Assembly: GCA_963819685.1 (NCBI GenBank)
Contig: CAWFXI010000009.1
Coordinates: 186,001 to 250,000, forward strand
Direction: 5' to 3'
Origin: CAIUGU01 sp963819685
GTDB taxonomy: Bacteria; Pseudomonadota; Gammaproteobacteria; Steroidobacterales; Steroidobacteraceae
Length of the DNA: 64,000 bases
Under the pieces are notes generated by a model. That model saw only the letters and a program-made list of their open reading frames with translations, was not told where the DNA came from and did not search any database. Below are positions 46,670 to 55,828 of the stretch, piece after piece. The first letter of the stretch is position 1; each line of letters starts with the position of its first letter. The position numbers and the translations under genes were made by a program.

Positions 46670-48058
46670 ATGAATACTTCGCCTTCAAAAAGGCTGCTGC
46701 TGCTCGCGGCCCTGTCAGTCATCTACTTCGCCGCCGCCAAGTTCGGATTGACGTTCGCTTTCGTCAACGCCAGCGCGACCGCCATCTGGCCTGCTACCGG
46801 CATCGCGCTCGCAGCATTCCTGATCCTTGGTTACGGCGCGTGGCCGGCGATTCTCGTCGGCGCCTTTGTGGCGAACCTGACGACGCAAGACTCTGTCGCT
46901 GCGTCTATCGGGATTGGCATCGGCAACACGCTCGAAGGCCTGATCGGCGCTTGCCTCGTCAACCGCTTCGCGAATGGTCGCCAGTTCGTCACCCGTCCGC
47001 GCCACATCTTCCTGTTTGCAGGGTTCGGTGCGTTCGTCAGTACCACGGTGGGCGCCACTGTCGGTGTGACCAGCCTCGTGCTCGCCGGTCTCGCCCGGCA
47101 GGCCGATGCAGGGCCAATCTGGTTGACCTGGTGGCTGGGAGATGCGGCAGGCGCCCTCGTAGTGGCGCCGGCCATTGTCTTGTGGAGCGGCAATTTTCGC
47201 GTGGACTTGGGATTCCGCCGGTCGCTGGAAGCCGGCGTTCTCGTCGTGTGTCTTACCTTCGTGGCATTCAGCGTGTTCCATGGGATCACGCCGGCCGTCG
47301 GAGCCGAGCATTTGCCACTGGCATTTCTATGCACGCCATTCCTCATCTGGGCTGCTTTCCGTTTTGGCCGCCGCGCGGTTGCGACATGCGTGCTGGTCGT
47401 GTCGTGGATCTCGATCTGGGGGACCCTTCGTGGCCTCGGACCCCTCTATCGGTCGTCACCCAACGAATCGCTGCTGTTGTTGCAGGCCCATATGGCGGTT
47501 GAAGCAGTGACCATGCTGGCCGTGGGCGCCGTCGTGTGGCAGCTCCGCCAGGCGGAGATCAAGGCAAGGGAGCTGGCGATAACCGACTCGCTGACGGGTC
47601 TTTCGAATTATCGCCGGTTGATGACGTCACTCACCGACGAGATCAAGCGAGCGCAGCGTACCCATCGTCCGCTGGCCGTGCTTCTTCTCGACCTGGACGG
47701 ACTCAAGCTTCTCAACGACGGTCACGGCCATCTTGCGGGCAATCGCGCGCTGTGCAGAGTTGCCGACGCTCTCAAGGGTTCCGTCCGAAGCACTGACACG
47801 GTCGTCCGGTTCGGTGGCGATGAGTTCGCCTGTGTTCTGCCTGACACCTCCGATTCCGGGGCGGAAGATCTGGCGAATCGCCTGCGCGACCAACTGGCGT
47901 CAGATCTGGAACAGCCTCGACTCTCCGTCAGTGTGGGCTGGGCGGTATATCCGCGCGACGGAGCAAATGCGGAGCCGCTGTTGAGTGCAGCGGATCGCGC
48001 TCTGTACGCGGCCAAGGCCAGGCGGCCAGCACAATCGAGAAAGCTGGCGGTCATGTAA
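46670..48058 (+). CDS. Diguanylate cyclase with MASE1 sensor
   Basis: 462-residue membrane enzyme that makes c-di-GMP. The N-terminal MASE1 domain has about eight helices (LLLAALSVIYFAAAKFG, ASATAIWPATGIALAAFLILG and so on). The catalytic GGDEF domain at about 300-455 starts TDSLTGLSNYRRL and has the intact FGGDEF loop. The inhibitory I-site RSTD lies five residues before GGDEF, so product feedback is likely. The signal sensed by MASE1 is unknown. The 245 bases upstream showed no clear riboswitch. Confidence 0.9.
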   Translation: MNTSPSKRLLLLAALSVIYFAAAKFGLTFAFVNASATAIWPATGIALAAFLILGYGAWPAILVGAFVANLTTQDSVAASIGIGIGNTLEGLIGACLVNRFANGRQFVTRPRHIFLFAGFGAFVSTTVGATVGVTSLVLAGLARQADAGPIWLTWWLGDAAGALVVAPAIVLWSGNFRVDLGFRRSLEAGVLVVCLTFVAFSVFHGITPAVGAEHLPLAFLCTPFLIWAAFRFGRRAVATCVLVVSWISIWGTLRGLGPLYRSSPNESLLLLQAHMAVEAVTMLAVGAVVWQLRQAEIKARELAITDSLTGLSNYRRLMTSLTDEIKRAQRTHRPLAVLLLDLDGLKLLNDGHGHLAGNRALCRVADALKGSVRSTDTVVRFGGDEFACVLPDTSDSGAEDLANRLRDQLASDLEQPRLSVSVGWAVYPRDGANAEPLLSAADRALYAAKARRPAQSRKLAVM

Positions 48059-48093
48059 TTGGCCCAATGATCAAAAAGCAGTCACTTCCGGCC

Positions 48094-49584
48094 CTATAGC
48101 GTCAATAGCGGCCGTAACTCGCGCACATCGGCCACACTTTCCAGGGCATTCACACGCGTGATGACGGACTCCGTTCGTTCTGTGCCGAGCACGGGCGACA
48201 TCAACTCCCTCGCTTTGGCGCTGACCTGCTCGGTGTTCAATGGATTCTCTTTTGTACCAGGAGCGTGACGCGTGAAGTGGCTGACGGTCCGGCCATCGCG
48301 CAAGGTCACCTCAACAAGCCCGCTGCGAGGGGCTGAAGGGTCCATCAGCTTTGCATCTGCCACCAGCTCTATCCGCTGCTTCGCTGCCAGCACCTGCGGG
48401 TCGCGCATGCGTTCGTAGGAATGACTGGCCTCGAAGGAGAGGGTGCCATCGAGCAGCGCCACTGCGATGGCGTACTGGCAATTGACATCGGGCATCGAGC
48501 GATCATTCACGATGCCCGCACCGTCCGCAGGCAGCCTGACGACGATGCGTTCGACGTTGTCAACCGTGAGGGAATGCTGGCGACGTAATGTAAGGAATGC
48601 ATCGAGCGGGGATTGAATCGGGTAGCCCACGGAGTAAACCTTGATCGCCGTTTCCGTGACCGAGTAACGGCTTCCCAGCCCCGCGATCATTTCCTCAGGC
48701 TTCGACGCGGTTGACAGCGCCTGGAACAGGTTGTGCTCGCCATCGAACACGTTCGGGACACCACTGAAACCCGTTTGCACCATCAGCGCTGCAGTGACCC
48801 CATTGCGAGCGCCCATGCCGGCAAAATCAAACGCTTTTTCGACGTGTTCTTCGTCGCCAACCCAACTCCAGAGACCGGAGAGTTGTTGGGCGGCATAGGA
48901 AAGCGCGTGACGCATTCCGAGCTCATCCAGGCGCGCCATCGAAGCCGCTGCGCCCACGCTGCCGAAGGTTGAGCTGATGCCTTCCGCGCTGCGATGAGTG
49001 GCGCGCACCAGGTCTGGATCGAGTGCGAGCAGCAGGCGGCAGCAAAGGTCGTACCCCAGTGTGACGGCGCTGAGCAGTTCCATTCCCGATCGACCCTCGC
49101 GCTCCGCCATGGCGAATGCAGCTGGAACCACCGAGCATCCAGGATGTGCCTTGGTGACCGGATCGAAGTCGTCGGTTTCATCCGCGTGGCCGGCCATGGC
49201 ATTGGCAAGGGCAGCATTGATCGCCGACGTCCTGACCTTCGTGGCGAACACCGAGGCCTCTGGCACTCCGCCCTGGGCCAGAACGAACTTCGCAGCCATT
49301 TCGCCAGGTTTGAGCCGTGCTCCCGAAATGATCGCACCCAGCGTGTCCAGGATCCGGTGCTTGGCCGCGGTGGCAACCTCTTGCGGCAGCGCTCGGTCGC
49401 GGGCTTCCACCATGTAGCGCGCCAATTGACCCGTGATGTCACGTGATTTTGCAGGCGCCCCGGCACCATTGCGGTTGCTCGCGTTGGGCACCGCGGAGTT
49501 CGCCGACACTCCGGTACCCGCGATGAGGGCTGTGGCAGCTTGCAGCAAGAGACGCCGCGTCACGAAGGGGTCTTCTGGATTCAT
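48094..49584 (-). CDS. Tat-exported MmgE/PrpD family protein
   Basis: 496 residues from ATG 49584; the open frame continues upstream, but this start gives the twin-arginine leader VTRRLLLQAATALIAGTG. The body is a MmgE/PrpD (2-methylcitrate dehydratase-like) fold: HRILDTLGAIISGA, NAMAGHADETDDFD and VYSVGYPIQSPLDAFL. Family members dehydrate or isomerise tricarboxylates in the cytoplasm, so Tat export is unusual and suggests another periplasmic substrate. It ends next to the convergent diguanylate cyclase gene. Confidence 0.82.
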   Translation of the reverse strand: MNPEDPFVTRRLLLQAATALIAGTGVSANSAVPNASNRNGAGAPAKSRDITGQLARYMVEARDRALPQEVATAAKHRILDTLGAIISGARLKPGEMAAKFVLAQGGVPEASVFATKVRTSAINAALANAMAGHADETDDFDPVTKAHPGCSVVPAAFAMAEREGRSGMELLSAVTLGYDLCCRLLLALDPDLVRATHRSAEGISSTFGSVGAAASMARLDELGMRHALSYAAQQLSGLWSWVGDEEHVEKAFDFAGMGARNGVTAALMVQTGFSGVPNVFDGEHNLFQALSTASKPEEMIAGLGSRYSVTETAIKVYSVGYPIQSPLDAFLTLRRQHSLTVDNVERIVVRLPADGAGIVNDRSMPDVNCQYAIAVALLDGTLSFEASHSYERMRDPQVLAAKQRIELVADAKLMDPSAPRSGLVEVTLRDGRTVSHFTRHAPGTKENPLNTEQVSAKARELMSPVLGTERTESVITRVNALESVADVRELRPLLTL

Positions 49585-49786
49585 TGAGCTTCTCTCGCGT
49601 GACCCCGTACTCGAGGCAGCTACTCGTTCGTTTCGATAACGGTAGCGATCACGGAGATTGAATGCAACGCTGCTAACCTGACTCCGCGGACCTGGAGCCT
49701 TCGTCAACAATCCACCCTTCACGCGAGATGACTGCGCCGACGGGCACCTCCGGCTGTTGCCTTGCCATGCGTCATCGGCGCTGCGT

Positions 49787-50653
49787 TCAACTCTTGAACG
49801 TTGCAGCCGCCCGCAGCGATGCCTGTCGCGCGCGATCATGTGCCGGACCCCGAGTCGCGACGATCCGGTCGACAATCGACTTCGGAGCGGTTTCAGGCGT
49901 GCCCGCGTTGAAGGGAGGGGCCGGCGCGTACTCGATGATGAGCTGGATCTGTTCCGCTTCTTCCTGGCTGCGCAACAGTGCCGCAATGGTCAGACCGAAA
50001 TCGATGCCGGCCGTCACGCCGCCGCCGGTGATCCGGTTGCGGTCTTGAACGACACGGTCATGCACCGGCGTCGCGCCCATCAAGGCCAGGTGATCGCGCA
50101 CTGTCCAATGGCTGGTAGCCTTGTAACCACGCAATAATCCGGCCGCGCCAAGCAGCAGCGAGCCTGTGCAATCGCTGGTGATGTAACGCGCCGTCCGACC
50201 CTGATCCGCGAAGAATTTGACGACTTCCGGATCCTCCATCATCGCGATGGTTCCTTCGAGGCCACCCGGTGAGAACAGGACGTCGAGATGGTCCGGACAG
50301 TCGGCGAACGCCGTCGTCGGTACGATCTGCATTCCGAGCTCGGTCATGACCGGCTCACGATTCTTCCAGACCAGATGGATCTCGCAACGCATCAGGCTGA
50401 ACACGGTGAGCGGTCCGATCAAGTCCTGCATCACCATCTTCGGGTGAACCAGCATCGCGATTTTCAGGCGGTCAGGCCCGGCGCCGGCCGCACCCAGCGT
50501 GCCCGGCCCGGCTGGGACTCCCGATCCTGGAGCGGCAGCAAGGGAACCGGCGCTTTGCGCCAGCGCATAGGTGGCCAACCCACCCAAAGCGAAAGATTTC
50601 AGGAAGTGCCTGCGGTGTTCGGAATTGTCTGCTGTGTTCGAGTCGTCGCTCAT
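49787..50653 (-). CDS. Tat-exported DJ-1/PfpI-family protein (isonitrile hydratase-like)
   Basis: 288 residues from ATG 50653, with AAGGGG upstream. A Tat leader HRRHFLKSFALGGLATYALAQ is followed by a DJ-1/PfpI fold: LKIAMLVHPKMVMQDLIGP, LFSPGGLEGTIAMM and the nucleophile elbow ITSDCTGSLLL, whose Cys is the catalytic residue in this class. VTAGIDFGLT matches isonitrile hydratase InhA-like proteins. Its direction and closeness to the GlxA-type regulator at 50809 suggest a regulator/enzyme pair sharing one ancestral fold. Confidence 0.82.
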   Translation of the reverse strand: MSDDSNTADNSEHRRHFLKSFALGGLATYALAQSAGSLAAAPGSGVPAGPGTLGAAGAGPDRLKIAMLVHPKMVMQDLIGPLTVFSLMRCEIHLVWKNREPVMTELGMQIVPTTAFADCPDHLDVLFSPGGLEGTIAMMEDPEVVKFFADQGRTARYITSDCTGSLLLGAAGLLRGYKATSHWTVRDHLALMGATPVHDRVVQDRNRITGGGVTAGIDFGLTIAALLRSQEEAEQIQLIIEYAPAPPFNAGTPETAPKSIVDRIVATRGPAHDRARQASLRAAATFKS

Positions 50654-50808
50654 GATTTTCCCCTTCGATTGTGCCGGCAGTCGGGCGCTGGGCCTGCGCA
50701 GATGACCGGGGGATTCTAGGAGCCAGAGGCGGTGGTGAAACGGACAATCGACCGTCAAGTTAAGCCAGACGCGCCAACGTGCAATGGCATTCGGCTGGCG
50801 TCAAAGCT

Positions 50809-51828
50809 TCAACGCGCTGCTTTGCTGGCGGGTGGGGAGGTGCCACTAAAGCGCTGGCGGTAGTCGGCTGGAGTGAGGCCGAAGCGCCGCAGGAACACGC
50901 GGCGGAGGTTCTGTTCCTCTCCGAATCCGGCAAGCGCTGCGATCTGCTTCAGCGCAAGCTGGGTCGACTCCAGCATTCCACAGGCCGCCTCGAAGCGCAT
51001 GTCTTCGACGGTCCTGGCCGGTGTGCGGCCGACACGAGCAGTGTAGGCGCGGCTGAATGTGCGTTCGGACATGCCTGCTCGCTTCGCCAGGCCTTCGACC
51101 TTGAGGTTATGCCTGAGGTTCTGTCTCATCCAGGCGTGCAGCTCTGAGAAGCCGTCGTCCTTCTGGCTTTGCAGTAACAACGGAACAGAGAATTGTGCCT
51201 GGCCACCGGGGCGCTTCATGAACACAACCAGCTGCCGGGCCACCTCGATCGCCACCCGGTAGCCATAGTCCTGCTCGATCAGGGCCAATGTCAGGTCGAT
51301 GCCCGCCGTCACGCCAGCAGACGTCCAGAGCTTCCCTTCATTGACATAGATGGCATCGGGTGTGACGGAGATCGTCGGATGCTTTTCCTGCAACTGCTTC
51401 GCCCAGTGCCAGTGGGTCGTTGCCCGGTGTCCATCGAGCAGTCCTGTGGCTGCCAGCATGAACGTGCCGGTACAGATCGAGCACAGGCGTCGCGTCCGGC
51501 CTTCACGGCTGACAATCCAGTTGACCAGCTCCGGCGGCGCCACAGGACGGCCATTCGGGCTGCCGCCGCCAATCATTACCGTGTCGAAAGCCAGGTGCTC
51601 CACATCGGCCAGTTTTCTGGTGACGATCGGCATGCGAGCAGACGTCTGGACTTCGCCGCCCTCCAGCGACGCCACAATGGTTTCGTAACGTTCAGTCGCG
51701 CCCCGGTTCCGATTGGGTTCGCTGGCTGCAAAAGCTTGCAGAGGGCCGCTGACGTCAAGCAGATTGACGCCTTCGTATGCCAGCATCAGTACCCGTATCG
51801 GGCCTGCAGTAGAAGTCATTGGCAGCAT
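50809..51828 (-). CDS. GlxA-type regulator (DJ-1 domain plus AraC HTH)
   Basis: About 339 residues. The N-terminal DJ-1/PfpI ligand domain (RVLMLAYEGVNLLDVSGPLQAF, IGGGSPNGRP, CSICTGTFMLAATG) precedes an AraC-family helix-turn-helix domain with LAKRAGMSERTFSRAY and IAALAGFGEEQNLRRVFLRRFGLTPADYRQRF. This is the GlxA architecture, a cytoplasmic transcription activator. Its ligand domain is homologous to the exported enzyme at 49787. Start taken at ATG 51828; 51819 and 51864 are alternatives. Confidence 0.88.
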   Translation of the reverse strand: MLPMTSTAGPIRVLMLAYEGVNLLDVSGPLQAFAASEPNRNRGATERYETIVASLEGGEVQTSARMPIVTRKLADVEHLAFDTVMIGGGSPNGRPVAPPELVNWIVSREGRTRRLCSICTGTFMLAATGLLDGHRATTHWHWAKQLQEKHPTISVTPDAIYVNEGKLWTSAGVTAGIDLTLALIEQDYGYRVAIEVARQLVVFMKRPGGQAQFSVPLLLQSQKDDGFSELHAWMRQNLRHNLKVEGLAKRAGMSERTFSRAYTARVGRTPARTVEDMRFEAACGMLESTQLALKQIAALAGFGEEQNLRRVFLRRFGLTPADYRQRFSGTSPPASKAAR

Positions 51829-51987
51829 GGTTTTTCGTGCGTTTTTACGTAGTCGTCGCGTCAATTCGACGCAGCACCGTCATCCAAAGGCGTTCAGGGA
51901 AAATACAGGCATTTGGGCGGAAGGATAGTCTTTCGCCATCGTTATTCCACGCCATCCACACATCATTGTCGGCCATGGAGTCCCATT

Positions 51988-52000
51988 GGAGTCAGGTTCC
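51988..52000 (+). repeat. GGAGTCAGGTT dispersed repeat, partial copy
   Basis: GGAGTCAGGTTCC, a truncated relative of the 14-base core listed at 52739. It lies upstream of the SnoaL gene. Confidence 0.4.
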
Positions 52001-52123
52001 GTCTACCCGCATGACTCCGCCGACCTGCTGCCATGCTCGCTTCTGCGCAATGTGGCGATTATCCTTTCCATCCTCGAGCGGACGCTTTCCTGCGCCCGTC
52101 GATTGGAGCCGCAGGAGATGATC

Positions 52124-52678
52124 ATGACCGATCAACGGAAATCCGCCTCTGGCGGCCAGATCTCCAGCACGGTTCCGGCCGGTGCGCCCGAGCCCGAAGG
52201 GTTGTCCGTGCAGGAACGAAACAAGGCGGTCATCCGGCAGTATTTCGATCGCTGCTGGAATCAGAATGACATCGACTTCGTCGACACGATCATGGCTCCC
52301 GACTATGACCTGCATTTCGATGACGGGCCTGGCGGCCGTGAGGTCTGGAAGGAGAGCGTGCGGTGGTTTCGCCAGATCTTCCCGGTCATCCACTTCAATG
52401 TCCTGTCGTTGATCGCGGAGGGCGACATGGTGGCTGTGCGATCGGAATGGACGGCCACTCAGGCTGGTGAGTTCATGGGGCTTCCTTCAAAAGGTCGAAC
52501 ATTCGTCGCGAGGAATGCGGATTTCTACCAGTTGCGTGACGGCAAGATGATTGGCCATTGGGACGTGAACGACATGCTCAGCATTGTCTCTCAACTCGAC
52601 GTGTTGCCAGACGACGTCTCCAGGATTCACCCACTCTTCCGGCGCCGCGGGTGGCCTGCAGATGCTGCAAAGCGCTGA
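52124..52678 (+). CDS. SnoaL-like polyketide-cyclase fold protein
   Basis: 184-residue cytoplasmic NTF2-fold protein. The start at 52124 gives AGGAG six bases upstream. VIRQYFDRCWNQNDIDFVDTIMAPDYDLHF begins the SnoaL domain, followed by VRWFRQIFPVIHFNV, GDMVAVRSEWTATQAGEF and YQLRDGKMIGHWDV. Related proteins are ester cyclases or isomerases of small molecules; no catalytic residue can be assigned. Flanked by copies of the GGAGTCAGGTT repeat. Confidence 0.8.
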   Translation: MTDQRKSASGGQISSTVPAGAPEPEGLSVQERNKAVIRQYFDRCWNQNDIDFVDTIMAPDYDLHFDDGPGGREVWKESVRWFRQIFPVIHFNVLSLIAEGDMVAVRSEWTATQAGEFMGLPSKGRTFVARNADFYQLRDGKMIGHWDVNDMLSIVSQLDVLPDDVSRIHPLFRRRGWPADAAKR

Positions 52679-52694
52679 AAGGGCTACATCCAAC

Positions 52695-52720
52695 AGGGTC
52701 AGGTTCGCAGAATTGCGATG
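52695..52720 (+). repeat. GGGTCAGGTTCGC dispersed repeat copy
   Basis: AGGGTCAGGTTCGCAGAATTGCG, a diverged copy of the repeat core at 52739. Confidence 0.4.
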
Positions 52721-52738
52721 GGATGGCAGAGTTCCATT

Positions 52739-52850
52739 GGAGTCAGGTTTGCGACTTTGCATGTGACGGGAACAGAACGGCCAGGCAAGAGACGATTGAG
52801 ATGCTGAGGCTGAGGAAGCGGGCCATGAGCAAAGATGCAAACCTGACTCC
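52739..52850. repeat. 112-base element bounded by inverted GGAGTCAGGTTTGC ends
   Basis: The left end GGAGTCAGGTTTGC-N2-CTTTGC (52739) recurs as reverse complement at the right end (GCAAACCTGACTCC, 52837-52850, with GCAAAG just inside). This is the layout of REP/RAYT-associated or other small non-autonomous palindromic elements. It ends 15 bases before the rsgA start and may carry part of that gene's upstream signals. A further copy of the core lies at 62952. Confidence 0.6.
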
Positions 52851-52865
52851 GGTCAACTCAAAGCA

Positions 52866-53921
52866 ATGATGTCCGAATCCGCTGAGTTGGCCGACTATGG
52901 CTGGAGCAGTTTCTTTGCTTCACAACTCTATCCTGACGAGCGAGGTGTTTTACTTCCCGCGCGGGTGATGGCGGTTCACCGCAACCGCATGCACGTGGCC
53001 GGGCCCGCGGTCGATACGGTGATTTCACCATTCATTGGTACCACCGACGAATCGGCCGCGACAGTGGGAGACTGGCTGCTGCTTGACCCCGAGACAGTGC
53101 GACCGCAACGCCTCCTGCGCCGCATGAGCTTGTTCAAGCGTCGAGCCGCCGGAACCGGCCGCAAGCTCCAGCTCATCGCCGCCAACGTTGACACGCTTTT
53201 TATTGTTTCGTCGTGCAACCAGGACTTCAACCTGGCGCGACTGGAACGCTACCTGGCGCTGGCGAAAGAGACACAAGTGAGACCGATCATCGTGCTTACC
53301 AAGTCTGACCTGGCCAACGACTTCGAGGATTTCGCCAGCGCTGCGGCCAGGCTCCTGCCTGGACTCCTGGTAGAGGCGCTGGATGCACGCAGCCTGGATA
53401 GCGCAAGAAATCTTCTGCCTTGGTGCGGTCGCGGCCAGACGGTAGCCCTGCTGGGTTCCTCGGGTGTCGGCAAGTCGACGCTGATCAATACCCTGCTGGG
53501 CGAGGATCGGATCGTTACCCGGGAAATACGGGAGGATGACGACGAAGGGCGCCATACGACTACTGGCCGGGCGCTGCACCGTCTTGCCACCGGCGGCTGG
53601 CTGCTGGACACACCGGGAATGCGCGAACTGCAGCTCACCGATGCGGCATCGGGAGTCGCGAACCTGTTCGCCGACATTGTCAGTCTGGCCGACAGGTGCC
53701 GCTTCAGCGACTGCCAGCACAAGAGCGAACCCGGATGTGCCGTGCTGGCTGCCCTTGAGTCGGGATCGCTGACTGCCGATCGCCTCAAGCGCTGGCGAAA
53801 GCTCGTGGCCGAAGAAGCCTACAACACGGAAAGTCTTGCAGAACGCCGCGCCCGCGAACGCGCCTTCGGCAAGCTGGGCAAGCGCATTTTGAAAGACAAG
53901 CGGTCACGACTTGAAGAATGA
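52866..53921 (+). CDS. rsgA: Ribosome small subunit-dependent GTPase RsgA
   Basis: 351-residue circularly permuted GTPase that assists late 30S maturation. An N-terminal OB domain is followed by G4 (VLTKSDL), then G1 (LGSSGVGKSTLINTL), a Thr-rich G2 (EGRHTTTGRA) and G3 (LLDTPGMRE), the permuted order. The C-terminal zinc site is CRFSDCQHKSEPGC. The basic C-terminal tail binds rRNA. ATG 52866 has no strong ribosome-binding site, and the repeat element ends just upstream; 52869 is an alternative start. Confidence 0.95.
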   Translation: MMSESAELADYGWSSFFASQLYPDERGVLLPARVMAVHRNRMHVAGPAVDTVISPFIGTTDESAATVGDWLLLDPETVRPQRLLRRMSLFKRRAAGTGRKLQLIAANVDTLFIVSSCNQDFNLARLERYLALAKETQVRPIIVLTKSDLANDFEDFASAAARLLPGLLVEALDARSLDSARNLLPWCGRGQTVALLGSSGVGKSTLINTLLGEDRIVTREIREDDDEGRHTTTGRALHRLATGGWLLDTPGMRELQLTDAASGVANLFADIVSLADRCRFSDCQHKSEPGCAVLAALESGSLTADRLKRWRKLVAEEAYNTESLAERRARERAFGKLGKRILKDKRSRLEE

Positions 53922-54084
53922 AGTGACCCGCATGTGGCTTTGACGTGCCAGTGCGGATGAAGGGCACACTGTTCCTAATACGCGTCACAGGATCACTTCC
54001 TCAGCAGAATCCTCGAAAATAAATTGTAGTTGCGCGACAGGCAAATCCGGGGTCAACCTACGCGCTTGCAAGTCCAGTAGAGCC

Positions 54085-54612
54085 ATGCCTCCCGAACCTC
54101 AGCCCATCAATCCTGACAGTGAAAATCAGGCGCTACTGGCCGAATTACGGCCTGCCCTGATCGCCTACTTTGAGCGCCGTTGCCGCAATGAGGCCGAAGC
54201 CGAGGATCTGGCACAGGATGTTCTGTTACGGGCGCTTCAGCACGCAAATTGGTCTTCTTCTGAAGAAGCAAGAGGCTACATCTTCCGTATTGCAGCCAAT
54301 CGCTGGAAGGATCGCGGGAGGCGCAAGCTGACCCACGGAGTGGAGATCGAATGGGACGAACAGCGCACTCAGACTGCCGCTGAGGAAATTCCGATCGAGC
54401 GCGTACTATCCAGCCAGGAAGACCTGAAGAAACTTTCAGACGCGCTTCTGGAGCTCGGCGAGCGGACGCGGGATGTTTTTGTGATGTGCAGGTTTGAGCA
54501 ATTGAAGCAGTCGGAAGTGGGTCGGATTTTCGGTATCTCCGTCAGTGCTGTTGAAAAGCATCTCGTCAAGGCTCTCGCTCACTTGGTACATCGGATGAAT
54601 CAGGATGGCTGA
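54085..54612 (+). CDS. ECF sigma factor, FecI-like
   Basis: 175-residue extracytoplasmic-function sigma-70 factor. Region 2 has CRNEAEAEDLAQDVLLRAL and YIFRIAANRWKDRGRRK; region 4 ends with SEVGRIFGISVSAVEKHLVKALAHL, which contacts the -35 element. It overlaps by 8 bases the FecR-type anti-sigma gene, and a TonB receptor with an STN domain follows. This is the classic iron/substrate cell-surface signalling set, in which receptor loading releases the sigma factor to transcribe the receptor operon. Confidence 0.92.
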   Translation: MPPEPQPINPDSENQALLAELRPALIAYFERRCRNEAEAEDLAQDVLLRALQHANWSSSEEARGYIFRIAANRWKDRGRRKLTHGVEIEWDEQRTQTAAEEIPIERVLSSQEDLKKLSDALLELGERTRDVFVMCRFEQLKQSEVGRIFGISVSAVEKHLVKALAHLVHRMNQDG

Positions 54613-55657
54613 GCGCGACAATTCCGAATCTGTCGAGATCCCGCCGAGCCCAGTGGAACTGGCGGCAAGGGCATTTCTACGCCGTCAGGCCGGCGATTGG
54701 TCGTCGCTCGATCAGGCGGATCTTGAACAATGGTTGCTCGATCCTGCTTGTGCCGAAGCTTACAGAACCGTACAAAAAAGCTGGTGGACAGCCGGCGATC
54801 ATGCGAATTCCCCTCTGATACTGCAACTTCGTGAAGAAGCGAAGGCGCGTGCCCGGCAAAGAGGCTTGAGCCCCTGGACGTGGGGCCGTGGAAATTACCG
54901 AGGGGCATGGGCAGCTGGCCTGGTGGGGATAGTAGTGCTGGGCGCGACCGCAATGCTCTTGCACGACGACCGCAGTGAAACTGCATATGAAACAGGCATC
55001 GGAGAAGGGAGACTGATCGAACTCAAGGATCACTCCAGGCTGGCGCTCGATGCGAAGACCAGAGTAGTGGTCCGATTGAGCCGGGATTCGAGAGTGGTGG
55101 AACTCAGCGAGGGGCAGGCTCAGTTCATGGTTGCAAGTGACCCCCGGCGTCCGTTCCGTGTGGAAGCAGGAGCCCACACGATCACCGCTGTCGGCACGTC
55201 ATTCAATGTGGAATACGAGGACCTGACCATGCAAGTCGCGATGGTTGAAGGCAAAGTCGCTGTCAGCATCGGGTCTCCCGGGAAGCCTTCCAATTCGAAC
55301 GAGCCGGCGTATTATTCTTCTGCTGGGACAACCACGGATCTCGTTGCCGGACAGGAATTGCGAGTGGATCCGGATGGCAAGGTCGAGTTCATAGCGAAAG
55401 CAGATGTAGCTGCGGCCGTCATGTGGCGGCAGGGAAAAATCATTCTCAAGGATGCCACGCTGAGTGAGGCAGTGCGGCGTATCAACCGCTACTCCCGGAT
55501 ACAGATTGTCGTTGAAGGACCCCAGCTGGAGGCTCTGCGCATCAGCGGCATATTCGATGCCGGCGATACGAAAGCGTTCATCGAGGCGATTCAGTCTTAT
55601 TTTCCGGTGGTGGCCGTTCAGGATGGCCCGGAGCTGATAAGGCTCCGGCCGCTGTAG
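54605..55657 (+). CDS. FecR-family anti-sigma regulator
   Basis: 350 residues. The cytoplasmic N-terminal anti-sigma part contains ARAFLRRQAGDWSSLDQADLEQWLLDP. One membrane helix (AAGLVGIVVLGATAMLL, about 100-118) leads to the periplasmic FecR domain (IELKDHSRLALDAKTRVVVRLS, EAGAHTITAVGTSFNVEY). A C-terminal STN-like segment (LSEAVRRINRYSRIQIVV) may contact the receptor signalling domain. Overlap with the sigma gene gives coupled translation. Partner of the 55829 receptor. Confidence 0.9.
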   Translation: MAERDNSESVEIPPSPVELAARAFLRRQAGDWSSLDQADLEQWLLDPACAEAYRTVQKSWWTAGDHANSPLILQLREEAKARARQRGLSPWTWGRGNYRGAWAAGLVGIVVLGATAMLLHDDRSETAYETGIGEGRLIELKDHSRLALDAKTRVVVRLSRDSRVVELSEGQAQFMVASDPRRPFRVEAGAHTITAVGTSFNVEYEDLTMQVAMVEGKVAVSIGSPGKPSNSNEPAYYSSAGTTTDLVAGQELRVDPDGKVEFIAKADVAAAVMWRQGKIILKDATLSEAVRRINRYSRIQIVVEGPQLEALRISGIFDAGDTKAFIEAIQSYFPVVAVQDGPELIRLRPL

Positions 55658-55828
55658 CGATTCGAAAAGGCGTTCTCCAATGTAGGGAACGTAGCAGAAT
55701 CTGTCGGGGGTACCATGCTGTCATGGTTGATGAGGATTCCCCGGGTTCGTGCGTATTCACGAATGGCGACAGGAAGCATCTTCTTCCGGTGGCCGTGGAT
55801 ACGAACAACGAAACGGGGGATCATTGCT

